A DNA stretch of 64,000 nucleotides from Scytonema sp045865695 (GTDB lineage: Bacteria; Cyanobacteriota; Cyanobacteriia; Cyanobacteriales; Nostocaceae). The stretch covers positions 1-64,000 of the forward strand of contig NZ_BAACAP010000243.1 of NCBI RefSeq assembly GCF_045865695.1. The letters are read 5' to 3'. The first letter of the stretch is position 1, and the number at the start of each line of letters is the position of its first letter. The position numbers and the translations under genes are program-made. The notes below the pieces were generated by a model. It was not told the origin of the DNA. It made no database searches and saw only the letters and a program-made list of their open reading frames with translations. This document shows, one piece after another, positions 54,107-63,200 of this stretch.

Positions 54107-54485
54107 AGCTTCTAACTTGAAACGAAATCTTTATATAGGAAACCTATATTTGTTCATAAATCAAACTAACCTTTAAAACTTTAACAAACCTCTTTTTGAA
54201 GAAGTAGATTGATGTTCAATCTACTTGTAATCGCAAATACAAATTAGTAGTAATCTTAGAACTGACAAAGAAACACGGGGACGCGGGGACATAGAGAAGT
54301 TTTTATTATGAGCAATTAGACGGACTTGATATAAGGCATTTTCAAACAACTCATTTAGCCTCCCAATTTTTTAGATCCTCCCAAATTCCCCTTAAAAAGG
54401 GGGACTTTAAGAGTATCGTAACTCCCTTGATTAAGCAAGGCTGTTTCATTCGCTTGGTTAGGGATTTTGTCAGTCACCTGTGGAA
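54107..54485. other. Intergenic region, no gene
   Basis: A G-rich hairpin repeat (CCCCTTAAAAAGGGGGACTT at 54388-54407) of the type seen at 11061 is the only recognisable element. The remaining A/T-rich sequence presumably carries the SDR promoter at its left end. Confidence 0.5.
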
Positions 54486-55520
54486 TTATTGTCCTTGCTG
54501 AAGTTTCACTGCTCCTAAATTAACTGAAGGAGTATCAAGACCTCCTTCGGTTTTAGTCTCTGAAGGAAAACAGGAATTCTTTACATTAACAAGCTCTTGT
54601 GATGAACACGTCACATCCGGACCGAAAATTGAGTAACCGTAAATTGTCTGTCCTGGGCTCACAAGTTGGTTTGTTTTGATAACAACACCTCCAAGAGTTT
54701 GTCCTACAGGAACTGTTAGAGCAGGATTTTGAGCAGTTCCCGTCCCTCCATCAGCAATATTGTTGAGGAAATAGGTTTGAGGAATAGGTGTAACCAAAGG
54801 AACTTTTCCCCAAGTATTTACGGGTACTATGAAGACAGAACCGTAGCCTATTGGTTTACCAGAAGGACTCACTTTTGTTATTGCAGCAATTCCAAAACCA
54901 TCGTGACCTGTGACTGCTCCTCTTTCAAGGACAACGAAGCCCGTATTGTCGTTAGCTTCGACAGAAGAATGCAAAATAAAGTCCACGCGCTCAATACTTG
55001 CGTTTCCGTTATAAAATGTACCGCCAACATTGGCTCCTATGTTGGTAAAAACGTTATCAAAGCCTGCAAGTATGTTATTCTCTGAAAACAATCGCTCTTG
55101 TGAAAGTGGGCCGAAAGCCAAAAATGTAAAGGTATTGTTGGAAGAGTTGAATGTACCAAAATACCAAGCTAACTGTCTGTCATCTGTATACGGTTTGCGG
55201 CGAACGTATACCTTTGCAGGTATGGCGTCATTTACAGTAGCTTTTCCTCCATTAAAGGAAAACTCAATAATGGATTGAGTTAAGCCCAGGAAATTTAGGT
55301 TGTAAGTACCACCTTCAAATTCACTATCACCTTTAACATCAGAAACAGAGTTGACAGAACCAGCTGTTGTTTTAACGGTAAGGGAGGTTATATCAGTACC
55401 TGTGAGTTGTTCCTGAGCCAGAGAACGGCTAGAAAAACAGCTCGCGAGTAAAACTGGGAACAAGCCAAGAAATAACAACACCCTAGTGCTCTTACAAATA
55501 CGATCGCCAGAATAATTCAT
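54486..55520 (-). CDS. Predicted lipoprotein of unknown function (344 aa)
   Basis: The N-terminus has a basic start, a hydrophobic stretch (VLLFLGLFPVLLASC) and a lipobox with Cys28, so it is exported and probably lipidated. A signal peptidase I site after SLAQ is the alternative. The mature part is beta-rich with repeated Thr/Gly/Asn strands (EGGTYNLNFLGLTQSIIEFS, FDNVFTNIGANVGGTFYNGN). There is a conserved-looking C-terminal FGPDVTCSSQELVNVKNSC with two cysteines that could pair. The family is not recognised. Confidence 0.65.
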   Translation of the reverse strand: MNYSGDRICKSTRVLLFLGLFPVLLASCFSSRSLAQEQLTGTDITSLTVKTTAGSVNSVSDVKGDSEFEGGTYNLNFLGLTQSIIEFSFNGGKATVNDAIPAKVYVRRKPYTDDRQLAWYFGTFNSSNNTFTFLAFGPLSQERLFSENNILAGFDNVFTNIGANVGGTFYNGNASIERVDFILHSSVEANDNTGFVVLERGAVTGHDGFGIAAITKVSPSGKPIGYGSVFIVPVNTWGKVPLVTPIPQTYFLNNIADGGTGTAQNPALTVPVGQTLGGVVIKTNQLVSPGQTIYGYSIFGPDVTCSSQELVNVKNSCFPSETKTEGGLDTPSVNLGAVKLQQGQ

Positions 55521-55940
55521 AACTTTCTCACTCTTCTACAAAGGTTGTTGAATTTGTCATTTACACAACACGAACAGAACTGATTCTACTATTACTCAGA
55601 AAATCTTCATTACAACTACGTATGCAACTTAGTCACCAAACACAATTAAGAATAAGGCACGTAATGAACGTTTAAACAAGTTATTTATAAATTTTTAATG
55701 AATTTTTCTTAGTTTACTCAAAAATATTTTGGTATAATATATTACTCTAATTTGTTTAAAAATAATAAGTAAGATAAGTAGGTTTTTTATATATAACGAT
55801 TGTATTTGATGTGTGAAATATGTGTTTGGTAGGCATTACCCATCAAAAGCCTTAGTGGTGAGCATTGCCCACCCTACATGATTTAAAATTATTTATCAAT
55901 AATTTAGGATTACTATATCTTCTATTCCGCGCAAACAGAC
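55521..55940. other. Intergenic region with palindromic repeat
   Basis: No gene was supported. A degenerate copy of the GTGGGCATTGCCCAC repeat lies at about 55835-55876 (GTAGGCATTACCCATCAAAA, GGTGAGCATTGCCCACCCTA). The centre is very A/T-rich (55680-55760) and likely carries the promoter of the lipoprotein gene. Confidence 0.5.
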
Positions 55941-56969
55941 TTACTCCTGACTTATATTTTCAGCTTGCTTTGTAGGAGTTGGTTCAAATATCAGATATGT
56001 CCCTCCCAAACCTTCTACAATTGTTCGCGTATTAGCAATCATCATTTTTTGATAAGTGTCTGCTTCTGTTCCCGGTTCGCCTAAACCATCAACAAACAAT
56101 TGCCTTTCTGATACCTTTACATTTGCCTGTTCGGCAACAGTTGCGATCGCATTACTATTATTTGTTGCTTCAGTAAAAATTGTTGCTATCTGATTTTTCT
56201 TAATGTATTTAGCGAGTGCTTTTGTTCGCCTAGGAGTTGGCATACCATCAGGATTTGAACCTCTTAAAACAACTGCATACCTCAGTTCGTATGCTTTAGC
56301 ATAATAAGCCATAGCATTACGAGTTGCAATCAATTTGCGGTGATTTTCAGGAATACTTTCAATCCGTGCTGCAATCCAAGTGTTCAACTGCTTTAGTTCT
56401 TGTTTGATTTTTTGTGCGTTGTTATCATATAGCGATGCATTTTCAGGAACCGTTTTACCTAAATTTCGACTGACAACATCTACCATACTGACAACATTTT
56501 TTGTATTGTGCCAAACATAAGGGTTAATTATCGTCTTTTTCTCTATCTTCAATTTTATTGGCTTAGAAACAGATCGCTGAGCCACTGCAACTCTCAACCC
56601 CTTATTATTACGCGATCTAATCAGTTGGACAAGATTTGGCTCTAGATCGTATCCATTGTATAAAATGAGTTGAGCTTGTGCGATCGCATCACCGTCTTCT
56701 GGTTTCGGTTCATAAACTACAGCGTTAGAATTTGGAGGTATCAAGCAAGTCAAATTGACTGTTTCTCGTGCAATTTGTTTGGTTAAGTCACACAAAATAC
56801 TTGTTGTTGCTACAACTCTAGGGAGATTGTTGGTAAGTTCGTCAGATGTAGCTGTGTTAGCCGAAGAGATGTTTGTCACTTGACTTGGATTATTACACCC
56901 AAGGAATCCTAGAGTTAGAGCAATAAGTAACGTTCTTAAGGATTGAGTTAATAGTAACTTTTTTGACAT
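55941..56969 (-). CDS. TroA-like metal ABC transporter substrate-binding lipoprotein with altered metal site
   Basis: A 342-residue protein with lipobox FLGC (Cys25) and the two-lobed cluster 9 fold (VVATTSILCDLTKQIA, then AQLILYNGYDLEP). The ligand positions are unusual. The first His of H-x-YEP is V84 (AVVYEPKPED), the DPH-x-W His is Y151 (NPYVWHN), and the SH-D motif before GYFA reads TRNAMAYYA. E267 and D294 remain. It is therefore a relative of ZnuA/MntC that may bind metal poorly or bind something else. No permease or ATPase gene is adjacent. Confidence 0.8.
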   Translation of the reverse strand: MSKKLLLTQSLRTLLIALTLGFLGCNNPSQVTNISSANTATSDELTNNLPRVVATTSILCDLTKQIARETVNLTCLIPPNSNAVVYEPKPEDGDAIAQAQLILYNGYDLEPNLVQLIRSRNNKGLRVAVAQRSVSKPIKLKIEKKTIINPYVWHNTKNVVSMVDVVSRNLGKTVPENASLYDNNAQKIKQELKQLNTWIAARIESIPENHRKLIATRNAMAYYAKAYELRYAVVLRGSNPDGMPTPRRTKALAKYIKKNQIATIFTEATNNSNAIATVAEQANVKVSERQLFVDGLGEPGTEADTYQKMMIANTRTIVEGLGGTYLIFEPTPTKQAENISQE

Positions 56970-57071
56970 AACAACTTTTTATATGCACTCACATAATATA
57001 GCAATTCCCACTTTCATAAAATGTGGGAAAAAAGAACTACTCCCTTCGGTACCATTCGATTACCATTACAT

Positions 57072-57191
57072 GTAGGGTGGACAGTGCCCACCCTACGCTC
57101 TTATCGGTAATTTTAGAGCCCAAAGGGAGTAACCCTAGCCTATAGCGAACGGACGCGGATAAATTACCTCAGCAAACAAGGAACCGCTATA
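57072..57191. repeat. Palindrome and short MITE-like derivative
   Basis: Two elements are close together. The first is GTAGGGTGGACAGTGCCCAC, then CCTAC (57072-57096), of the 13393 family. The second (57141-57191, 51 bp) starts TATAGCGAAC, holds GGACGCGGATAAA and ends CCGCTATA, so it looks like an internally deleted, inverted copy of the MITE-like elements near 10.2 and 13.8 kb. Both lie between the TroA-like and histidine kinase genes. Confidence 0.55.
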
Positions 57192-57240
57192 ATAATGGCG
57201 CATTTTTAAGATAAAAGTTGTTTTCACGAGCTATTTTTCA

Positions 57241-59454
57241 TTAAGTTTGCCGTTGGGGAATGACAATAACAAATTCTGTCCCCCGATTGAGGCTAGAATA
57301 GCACTCAAGTTTACCTCGATGCTTTTCAACAACAATATGGTAACTAATGGATAGCCCTAACCCTGTACCTTTGCCAACAGTTTTAGTTGTAAAGAAGGGA
57401 TCGAATAAACGGTTTTTGATAGATTCGCTGATTCCCGAACCGTTATCAGCGATAACAATTTTAACACTATCTTCTACAACTTCCGTATAAATACGAATCT
57501 TCGGGGTGTTTTTTTCATATTCCGCGTTCCTTTCAGTGTACTTTTCTTCTAGAGCATCAATGCTGTTAACCAAAATATTCATAAACACTTGATTCAGTTG
57601 TCCTGCATAGCACTCTACTAAAGGTAACTTGCCATATTCTCGGATCGCTTCAATAGGATATCTATTTGATTTACCTTTTAATCGATGTTGCAAAATTAAT
57701 AATGTACTATCAATTCCTTCATGAATATCAACAGATTTAATTTCTGCTTGGTCGAGTCTAGAAAAGTTTCGCAAAGACAAAACAATTTGTCGAATGCGAT
57801 CGGTACCAATCTTCATGGAAGATAGCGTTTTGGGTAAATCTTGAGTAATAAAATCCAAATCTATACCATCTACTAACTCACGAATTTTTAAATCTGAATT
57901 ATAAAATTGATTTTGATAGAGTTCTAGCAATCTCAGTAAATCGTAAACATATTCTTCAATATGAACGAAGTTGCCATAAATAAAGTTCACAGGGTTGTTA
58001 ATTTCATGCGCCACCCCTGCAACAAGTTGTCCCAAACTAGCCATTTTTTCGCGTTGAACGAGTTGCATTTGCGTAGCTTGTAACTCGTGAAGTGCTCGAG
58101 TTAACTGTTCTGCTATTTGTTGTAGTTTAGCCGTGCGTTCTTGAACTTGTTGTTCTAAACTGGCATTGAGTACCTCAAGTGAATGACGCATTTCATATTG
58201 CTGAATGGCAGTAGTAAAGTGAGTCGCTAGTGTTTGAGCAAGCTCAATCTCAATGGTTTTCCACTGTTGAATTTGTAGTCTATCGGATTGTCTCCATACG
58301 GCAAATGATTGGCGGGGGTAAAGTTGCCTCTCATCAGGATCGAACTGTCCAGCCCATAGAATATCAGTTTCAAATTCATTACGGAAAATGGTAAGATATC
58401 CAAATTCTTGTTGGCGATATGAAAGCGGTACTACTAAAAGACTCCGAATTTTTGTAGACTCAAATAATGGCTGTAGATTGCGGAAGCTAGAAATAAGATG
58501 AAGGTCTGAAATTGCCCAAGCTTGATAATTATTAGATTTAAAATGTTCTTGCCAGATGTGGTACTCTTCCAACATTTGGTATTTAGTGACTTTATGTGTC
58601 ACGGGTTGCTCTCCACACGTATAAAGTCGGATAGCATCTCTTTTTGTTGCTAGGAACTCTGCAAAAGTTTTAGCAGAATTCTTCTCAAGCTCTAACGCTT
58701 CCGATCTAAAGCATAGCCGACCTCCAGACCCGCTAAATGCAGCAACCGTTTCTTCTAATGCTACTTGTAATTCTATAGCTAACTGGGAATGGAGTAGCAT
58801 AGCAACGCGATTGATAACAGCTTCGCGTTGTGCTTTTTCTTGAGCCTCAGCAAGTAAAATAGATTGAGCGATCGCAACACAAAGCTGATCTGTAACTAAC
58901 TGAACAACCGTGAGTTCGTATTCTGAAAATATATGTGTTTCAGCATGGTGAGATACCAGGAGTCCCCAAAGTTGGTCGTGATGCAGAATGGGTAAAACTA
59001 AAGAAGTTTTGACTCCCATTGCTGTTAAATATTCCGCATGACAAGGATCGACCGGACGAAAACGCAAGTCTTCATACACAAACTCTCCAGTTTCTGGATC
59101 TCTCAAGATACTTTGACCGAGTTGGCAAGAATCAACATTCACTACCACTCGCACTTGAGCTTTAATAAACAGTTCGCGTGCTGATGGAGGAATATCATCT
59201 ACAGGAAAATTTAATCCATAAAGAGATGGTAACTTTTGCTCGCGTATATATTCTGCTATAACCTGTCCGCTACCATCCGGATGAAATTTATAAATCTTTA
59301 TTCTATGAGTCTTTAAAAAAGAACTGAGTTCTGCTACCGTAATGCTGAGGATTTCTTGCAAGTTTAGCGATCGCCGAATTCGATAAGTAATGCGGCGCAG
59401 CAAACTTTCTCTATCTACAATGAAAGAGTTGTCTTGTACAGATGGAAGAGTCAT
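57241..59454 (-). CDS. Phytochrome-type GAF sensor histidine kinase
   Basis: A 737-residue cytosolic sensor. The first GAF domain (about 30-195) has RFRPVDPCHAEYLTAMGVKT with C138-H139, matching the bilin-attachment Cys-His of cyanobacterial phytochromes and cyanobacteriochromes. A second GAF-like domain (about 225-420) follows, then a coiled coil (430-475). The HisKA box is GVAHEINNPVNFIYGNF and the HATPase carries VFMNILVNSIDALEE, DNGSGIS and GKGTGLGLSI. There is no receiver domain, so the response regulator is elsewhere. It should be a light sensor if a bilin attaches. Confidence 0.9.
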   Translation of the reverse strand: MTLPSVQDNSFIVDRESLLRRITYRIRRSLNLQEILSITVAELSSFLKTHRIKIYKFHPDGSGQVIAEYIREQKLPSLYGLNFPVDDIPPSARELFIKAQVRVVVNVDSCQLGQSILRDPETGEFVYEDLRFRPVDPCHAEYLTAMGVKTSLVLPILHHDQLWGLLVSHHAETHIFSEYELTVVQLVTDQLCVAIAQSILLAEAQEKAQREAVINRVAMLLHSQLAIELQVALEETVAAFSGSGGRLCFRSEALELEKNSAKTFAEFLATKRDAIRLYTCGEQPVTHKVTKYQMLEEYHIWQEHFKSNNYQAWAISDLHLISSFRNLQPLFESTKIRSLLVVPLSYRQQEFGYLTIFRNEFETDILWAGQFDPDERQLYPRQSFAVWRQSDRLQIQQWKTIEIELAQTLATHFTTAIQQYEMRHSLEVLNASLEQQVQERTAKLQQIAEQLTRALHELQATQMQLVQREKMASLGQLVAGVAHEINNPVNFIYGNFVHIEEYVYDLLRLLELYQNQFYNSDLKIRELVDGIDLDFITQDLPKTLSSMKIGTDRIRQIVLSLRNFSRLDQAEIKSVDIHEGIDSTLLILQHRLKGKSNRYPIEAIREYGKLPLVECYAGQLNQVFMNILVNSIDALEEKYTERNAEYEKNTPKIRIYTEVVEDSVKIVIADNGSGISESIKNRLFDPFFTTKTVGKGTGLGLSISYHIVVEKHRGKLECYSSLNRGTEFVIVIPQRQT

Positions 59455-60267
59455 AGTTTACTGCTAATTAAATCTAGAGGGTGTCGCTATTAGCAGTATT
59501 CCCACAATACGAGGGGAAACAACATTTTTTGGAAAATAGGGCAATGGGCACTGCCCACCCTAGTAGGTGGAAATAAACCAAACTACAAGGTACAAAAATT
59601 ACCCCCCTCTGTCCCCCCTTTCCAAGGCTACGGTGTACACACAAGTTATATTTACCCCCCTTATAAAGGGGGGAAACGCGAAATCTAGTTCCCTCCCCTT
59701 TCACGCATGGAGGGTGCAAGATATCAGTGAACTAATACCAATTCTCTATATTAAAGCAACAGATTCAGATCCCCCCTAGCCCACGCCAGTCGCTAACGGA
59801 GGGAGACCCTCCTGCAGCGCTGGCTCCCCTTAAAAAGGGGGGAAAGTAACTAAAGTCCCCCTTTTTAAGGGGAGCCACTGCGGTGGACGGGTTCCCTGGC
59901 ATAAAGCAAGTGGTGAGTCCACCCTTGTAGAAAGGTCTCCTTTCGTAGAGGAGTGGCGTTCGCGTTCGCGGAGCGTGCGCTTTGCGCTTAACGTGTGCCT
60001 TGGACATACCCGTAAGGGCGTGGATTTAGGGGAGCGTGTGTAGCAATCATTTGGAGAATTGGTATAACATGAAGTCCTTGTCTTGCGGACTTCGTTTGTA
60101 TAGCTCCAGAATTCTATTCTGAGGGTAATTTTGACAAAACGAGAGTTCCCTGTAAATCTGCCTGAAATCCTTACCAATGACGCTCTTACTTGGGAATTGA
60201 TGTTAGAGAGCCAGGAATTTTGGGAATCATAAGTAACGTAGCGTACTTATAAATACATATTTTAACC
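59455..60267. other. Repeat-rich divergent promoter region
   Basis: No gene was supported between the histidine kinase and the Ser/Thr kinase. From the left it holds a GGGCACTGCCCACC palindrome (about 59551), G/C hairpins of the 9940 type (59660-59680), the 20-base inverted repeat listed separately, a GC-rich imperfect palindrome (GTTCGCGGAGCGTGCGC, about 59964) and a copy of the repeat from 43.9 kb (60065-60122). Confidence 0.55.
59822..59876. repeat. Perfect 20-base inverted repeat (hairpin)
   Basis: GGCTCCCCTTAAAAAGGGGG (59822-59841) and its exact reverse complement (59857-59876) are separated by 15 bases. Each arm is itself a small palindrome (CCCCTTAAAAAGGGG). The structure could act as a terminator for either flanking gene or be a dispersed repeat. 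Confidence 0.85.
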
Positions 60268-63200
60268 ATGCTGGTATCTCCTCAACTCCCAGGATACAAC
60301 TTTACTGAAACTATCCACTCCGGAGTCAACACAATTATTTATCGATATCAATCGCAGCTAGGCTCTCAACCTATTATTCTTAAGTTACTGAAAGCAGTCT
60401 ACCCTACTTTAGAAGCGATCGCTCGGTTTAAATACGAGTATCAGATTCAAAAGAACTTAGAGCACTCAAATATTGTTAAGGCAATTAGGCTAGAAACCTT
60501 TAACAACCAATTGGGGCTTGTACTTGAAGATTTTAACGGTTTTTCCTTGGCACAACGACTAAAAACTGAAAAACTGAGTCTAGTTAGCTGTTTAAGTATT
60601 GCCATTCAGATTGTCCAAGCTCTAAATTACCTACACAAAAACCAAATTATTCATAAAGATATCAAACCTAGCAATATCATTATTAACCCAGACACTGGAG
60701 TGGTAAAACTCATAGATTTTGGGGTTGCGTCACAACTCAATCAAGAAAATCCTCAATTCAAAAATCCTAACTCACAAGAAGGGACTCTTGTTTATATGTC
60801 TCCCGAACAGACTGGGAGAATGAATCGTAGCCTCGACTATCGCAGTGATTTTTACTCTCTTGGGGTGACTTTATATGAAATGCTTGCTGGGAAATTACCA
60901 TTTTTAAGTCACGATCCTTTAGAGGTGGTTTACAGTCACATTGCGACTCAACCCACATCGCTACAGTTACTCAATCCAGAAATTCCCTCAGCCGTCTCAG
61001 AGATCGTTATGAAGCTGATGGCTAAAAATGCTGAGGACAGATATCAAAGTGATGAAGGGCTTTTAGCAGATTTAGAAATTTGTCACCAACAGCTTGCAAC
61101 TAACGATCGAGTCACTGATTTTACTCCAGGACGTTTAGATATTTTGAGTCAGTTGTTAATTCCACAAAAGTTATATGGTCGAGAAACTCAGGTACAAGAA
61201 TTATTAGCAGCTTTTCAACGGGTGACACAAGGAAATAGCGAACTGATGTTAGTATCTGGTTATTCGGGTATTGGGAAATCAGCCGTTGTTAATGAAATTA
61301 GTAAACCTATTACCAGACAGAAAGGTTACTTCATTAGTGGGAAATTTGACCAATTTCAACGTAATATTCCCTATGCTTCCCTAGTCCAAGCTTTTAGTTC
61401 ATTGATGCGTCAGTTACTAACGGAAAATACGGAGCAAATAGAACAATGGCGGACAAGAATATTAGCAGTTTTAGGTAAAAACGGGCTAGTTATTATTGAT
61501 GTAATTCCCGAATTAGAACTAATTATTGGTAAACAGCCAGAAGTACCGCAATTAGGAGCAACAGAATCACAAAATAGATTTAACCGCTCATTTCAAGAAT
61601 TTATCGGAGTTTTTACTCGAATAGAAACTCCATTAGCGATATTTTTAGACGATTTGCAATGGGCTGACTTAGCTACATTAAAGCTAATGCAATTGTTGAT
61701 GAGCGATCGCGATCGCAAGTACTTACTATTTATTGGCGCATACCGCGATCGAGAGGTAAATCCTACCGATCCCCTCATGCAAATATTAGAGGAAATGAAG
61801 AAATCTGGTACAGTTGTAAATAACATTGTGCTACAACCATTGGCATTGGAGCACGTAACACAGTTAGTTGCTGAAACCTTAAATGAGAAAGAGCAAAGTT
61901 ACTCTCTTGCCAATCTACTCTATAACAAAACAGCTGGTAACCCGTTTTTTATCACACAATTACTCCAAGCACTCTATCAAGAGAAACTCTTGACATTCAA
62001 CTTTAAGAGTACGCATTGGCAGTGGAGTATAGAACAGATTCAGGCAATTGGTATTACTGAGAAAAGCATAGTAGAACTGATTGCTAGCCGTATTGAAAAG
62101 CTACCAGAAATAACACAGAATGTCTTAAAATTAGCAGCTTGTGTGGGAAACACTTTTACCTTAGATGTGCTATCTATTATTAGCGAACAATCATCACTAA
62201 CAACCGCCGAGCAACTTATAAATGCGATGGTCTCAGGGTTAATTCTTCCCTTAAACGAAGCTTACCGCCTTCCCTTAGTTTTGAATGAAAAAGAAGCAAT
62301 CCATTTTAAACTTGATAGTTCGCGAGTTCGATATAAATTTCTTCATGACCGAGTTCAGCAAGCTGCTTATTCTCTCATTCCTGAAGAACAGAAGAAAAAG
62401 ACTCATCTCAGAATCGGTCAATTGCTCCTACAAAATACTTTATTAGAGGAAATAGAAACTAATATTTTTGATATTGTTAATCAGTTAAATATAGGTATTG
62501 ATACACTCACAAAACAGAATGAATTAAATGAATTAGCAAAACTTAATTTAATTGCTGGACGTAGAGCAAACGCTGCTGCTGCTCATGAACCTGCTCTCAA
62601 ATATTTAAGGCAAGGTCTAAAATTATTAACAAATGATAGTTGGCAAAATCAATATAAACTAACTCTTAATTTATATATAGAAACAATGGAAGCAGAATTT
62701 CTTAATGCTAATTTTGAGCAGGTAGAAACTCTTGCAGAAATCATTTTAAACAATGCTGTTACTCAACTCGATCTATTAAAGCTATATGAAATCAAAATTC
62801 AGATGTATATTAACAATCAGCAAGTCCATAAAGCCTTCAATACTGGATTACAAGCTTTAGAAAAGCTAGGGTACTCTCTATCAAAAATTCAAAGTTATGC
62901 TCGTCCAAATGTCACAATACCCAATCTAGATGATTTAGAATTGTTACCTAAAATGACTGCTCCAGATGAATTAGCAGTTATGCGGCTTCTTATATTAATA
63001 ATCGATCCAGCTTTAAATGTAAACCCAGAGATTTGTTTCTCGATTGTTCTAGCTCAAGTTAATCTTTATAGTGAAAGAGGCTACTCAGCATTTTCTGCTT
63101 TTACTTATAGTTATTATAGTATGTTACAGTGTGGGTTTGGAGAGATAGAAAAAGGATATTATGCTGGTTTACTAGCTGTAAAATTTTTGGAACAATTTAA

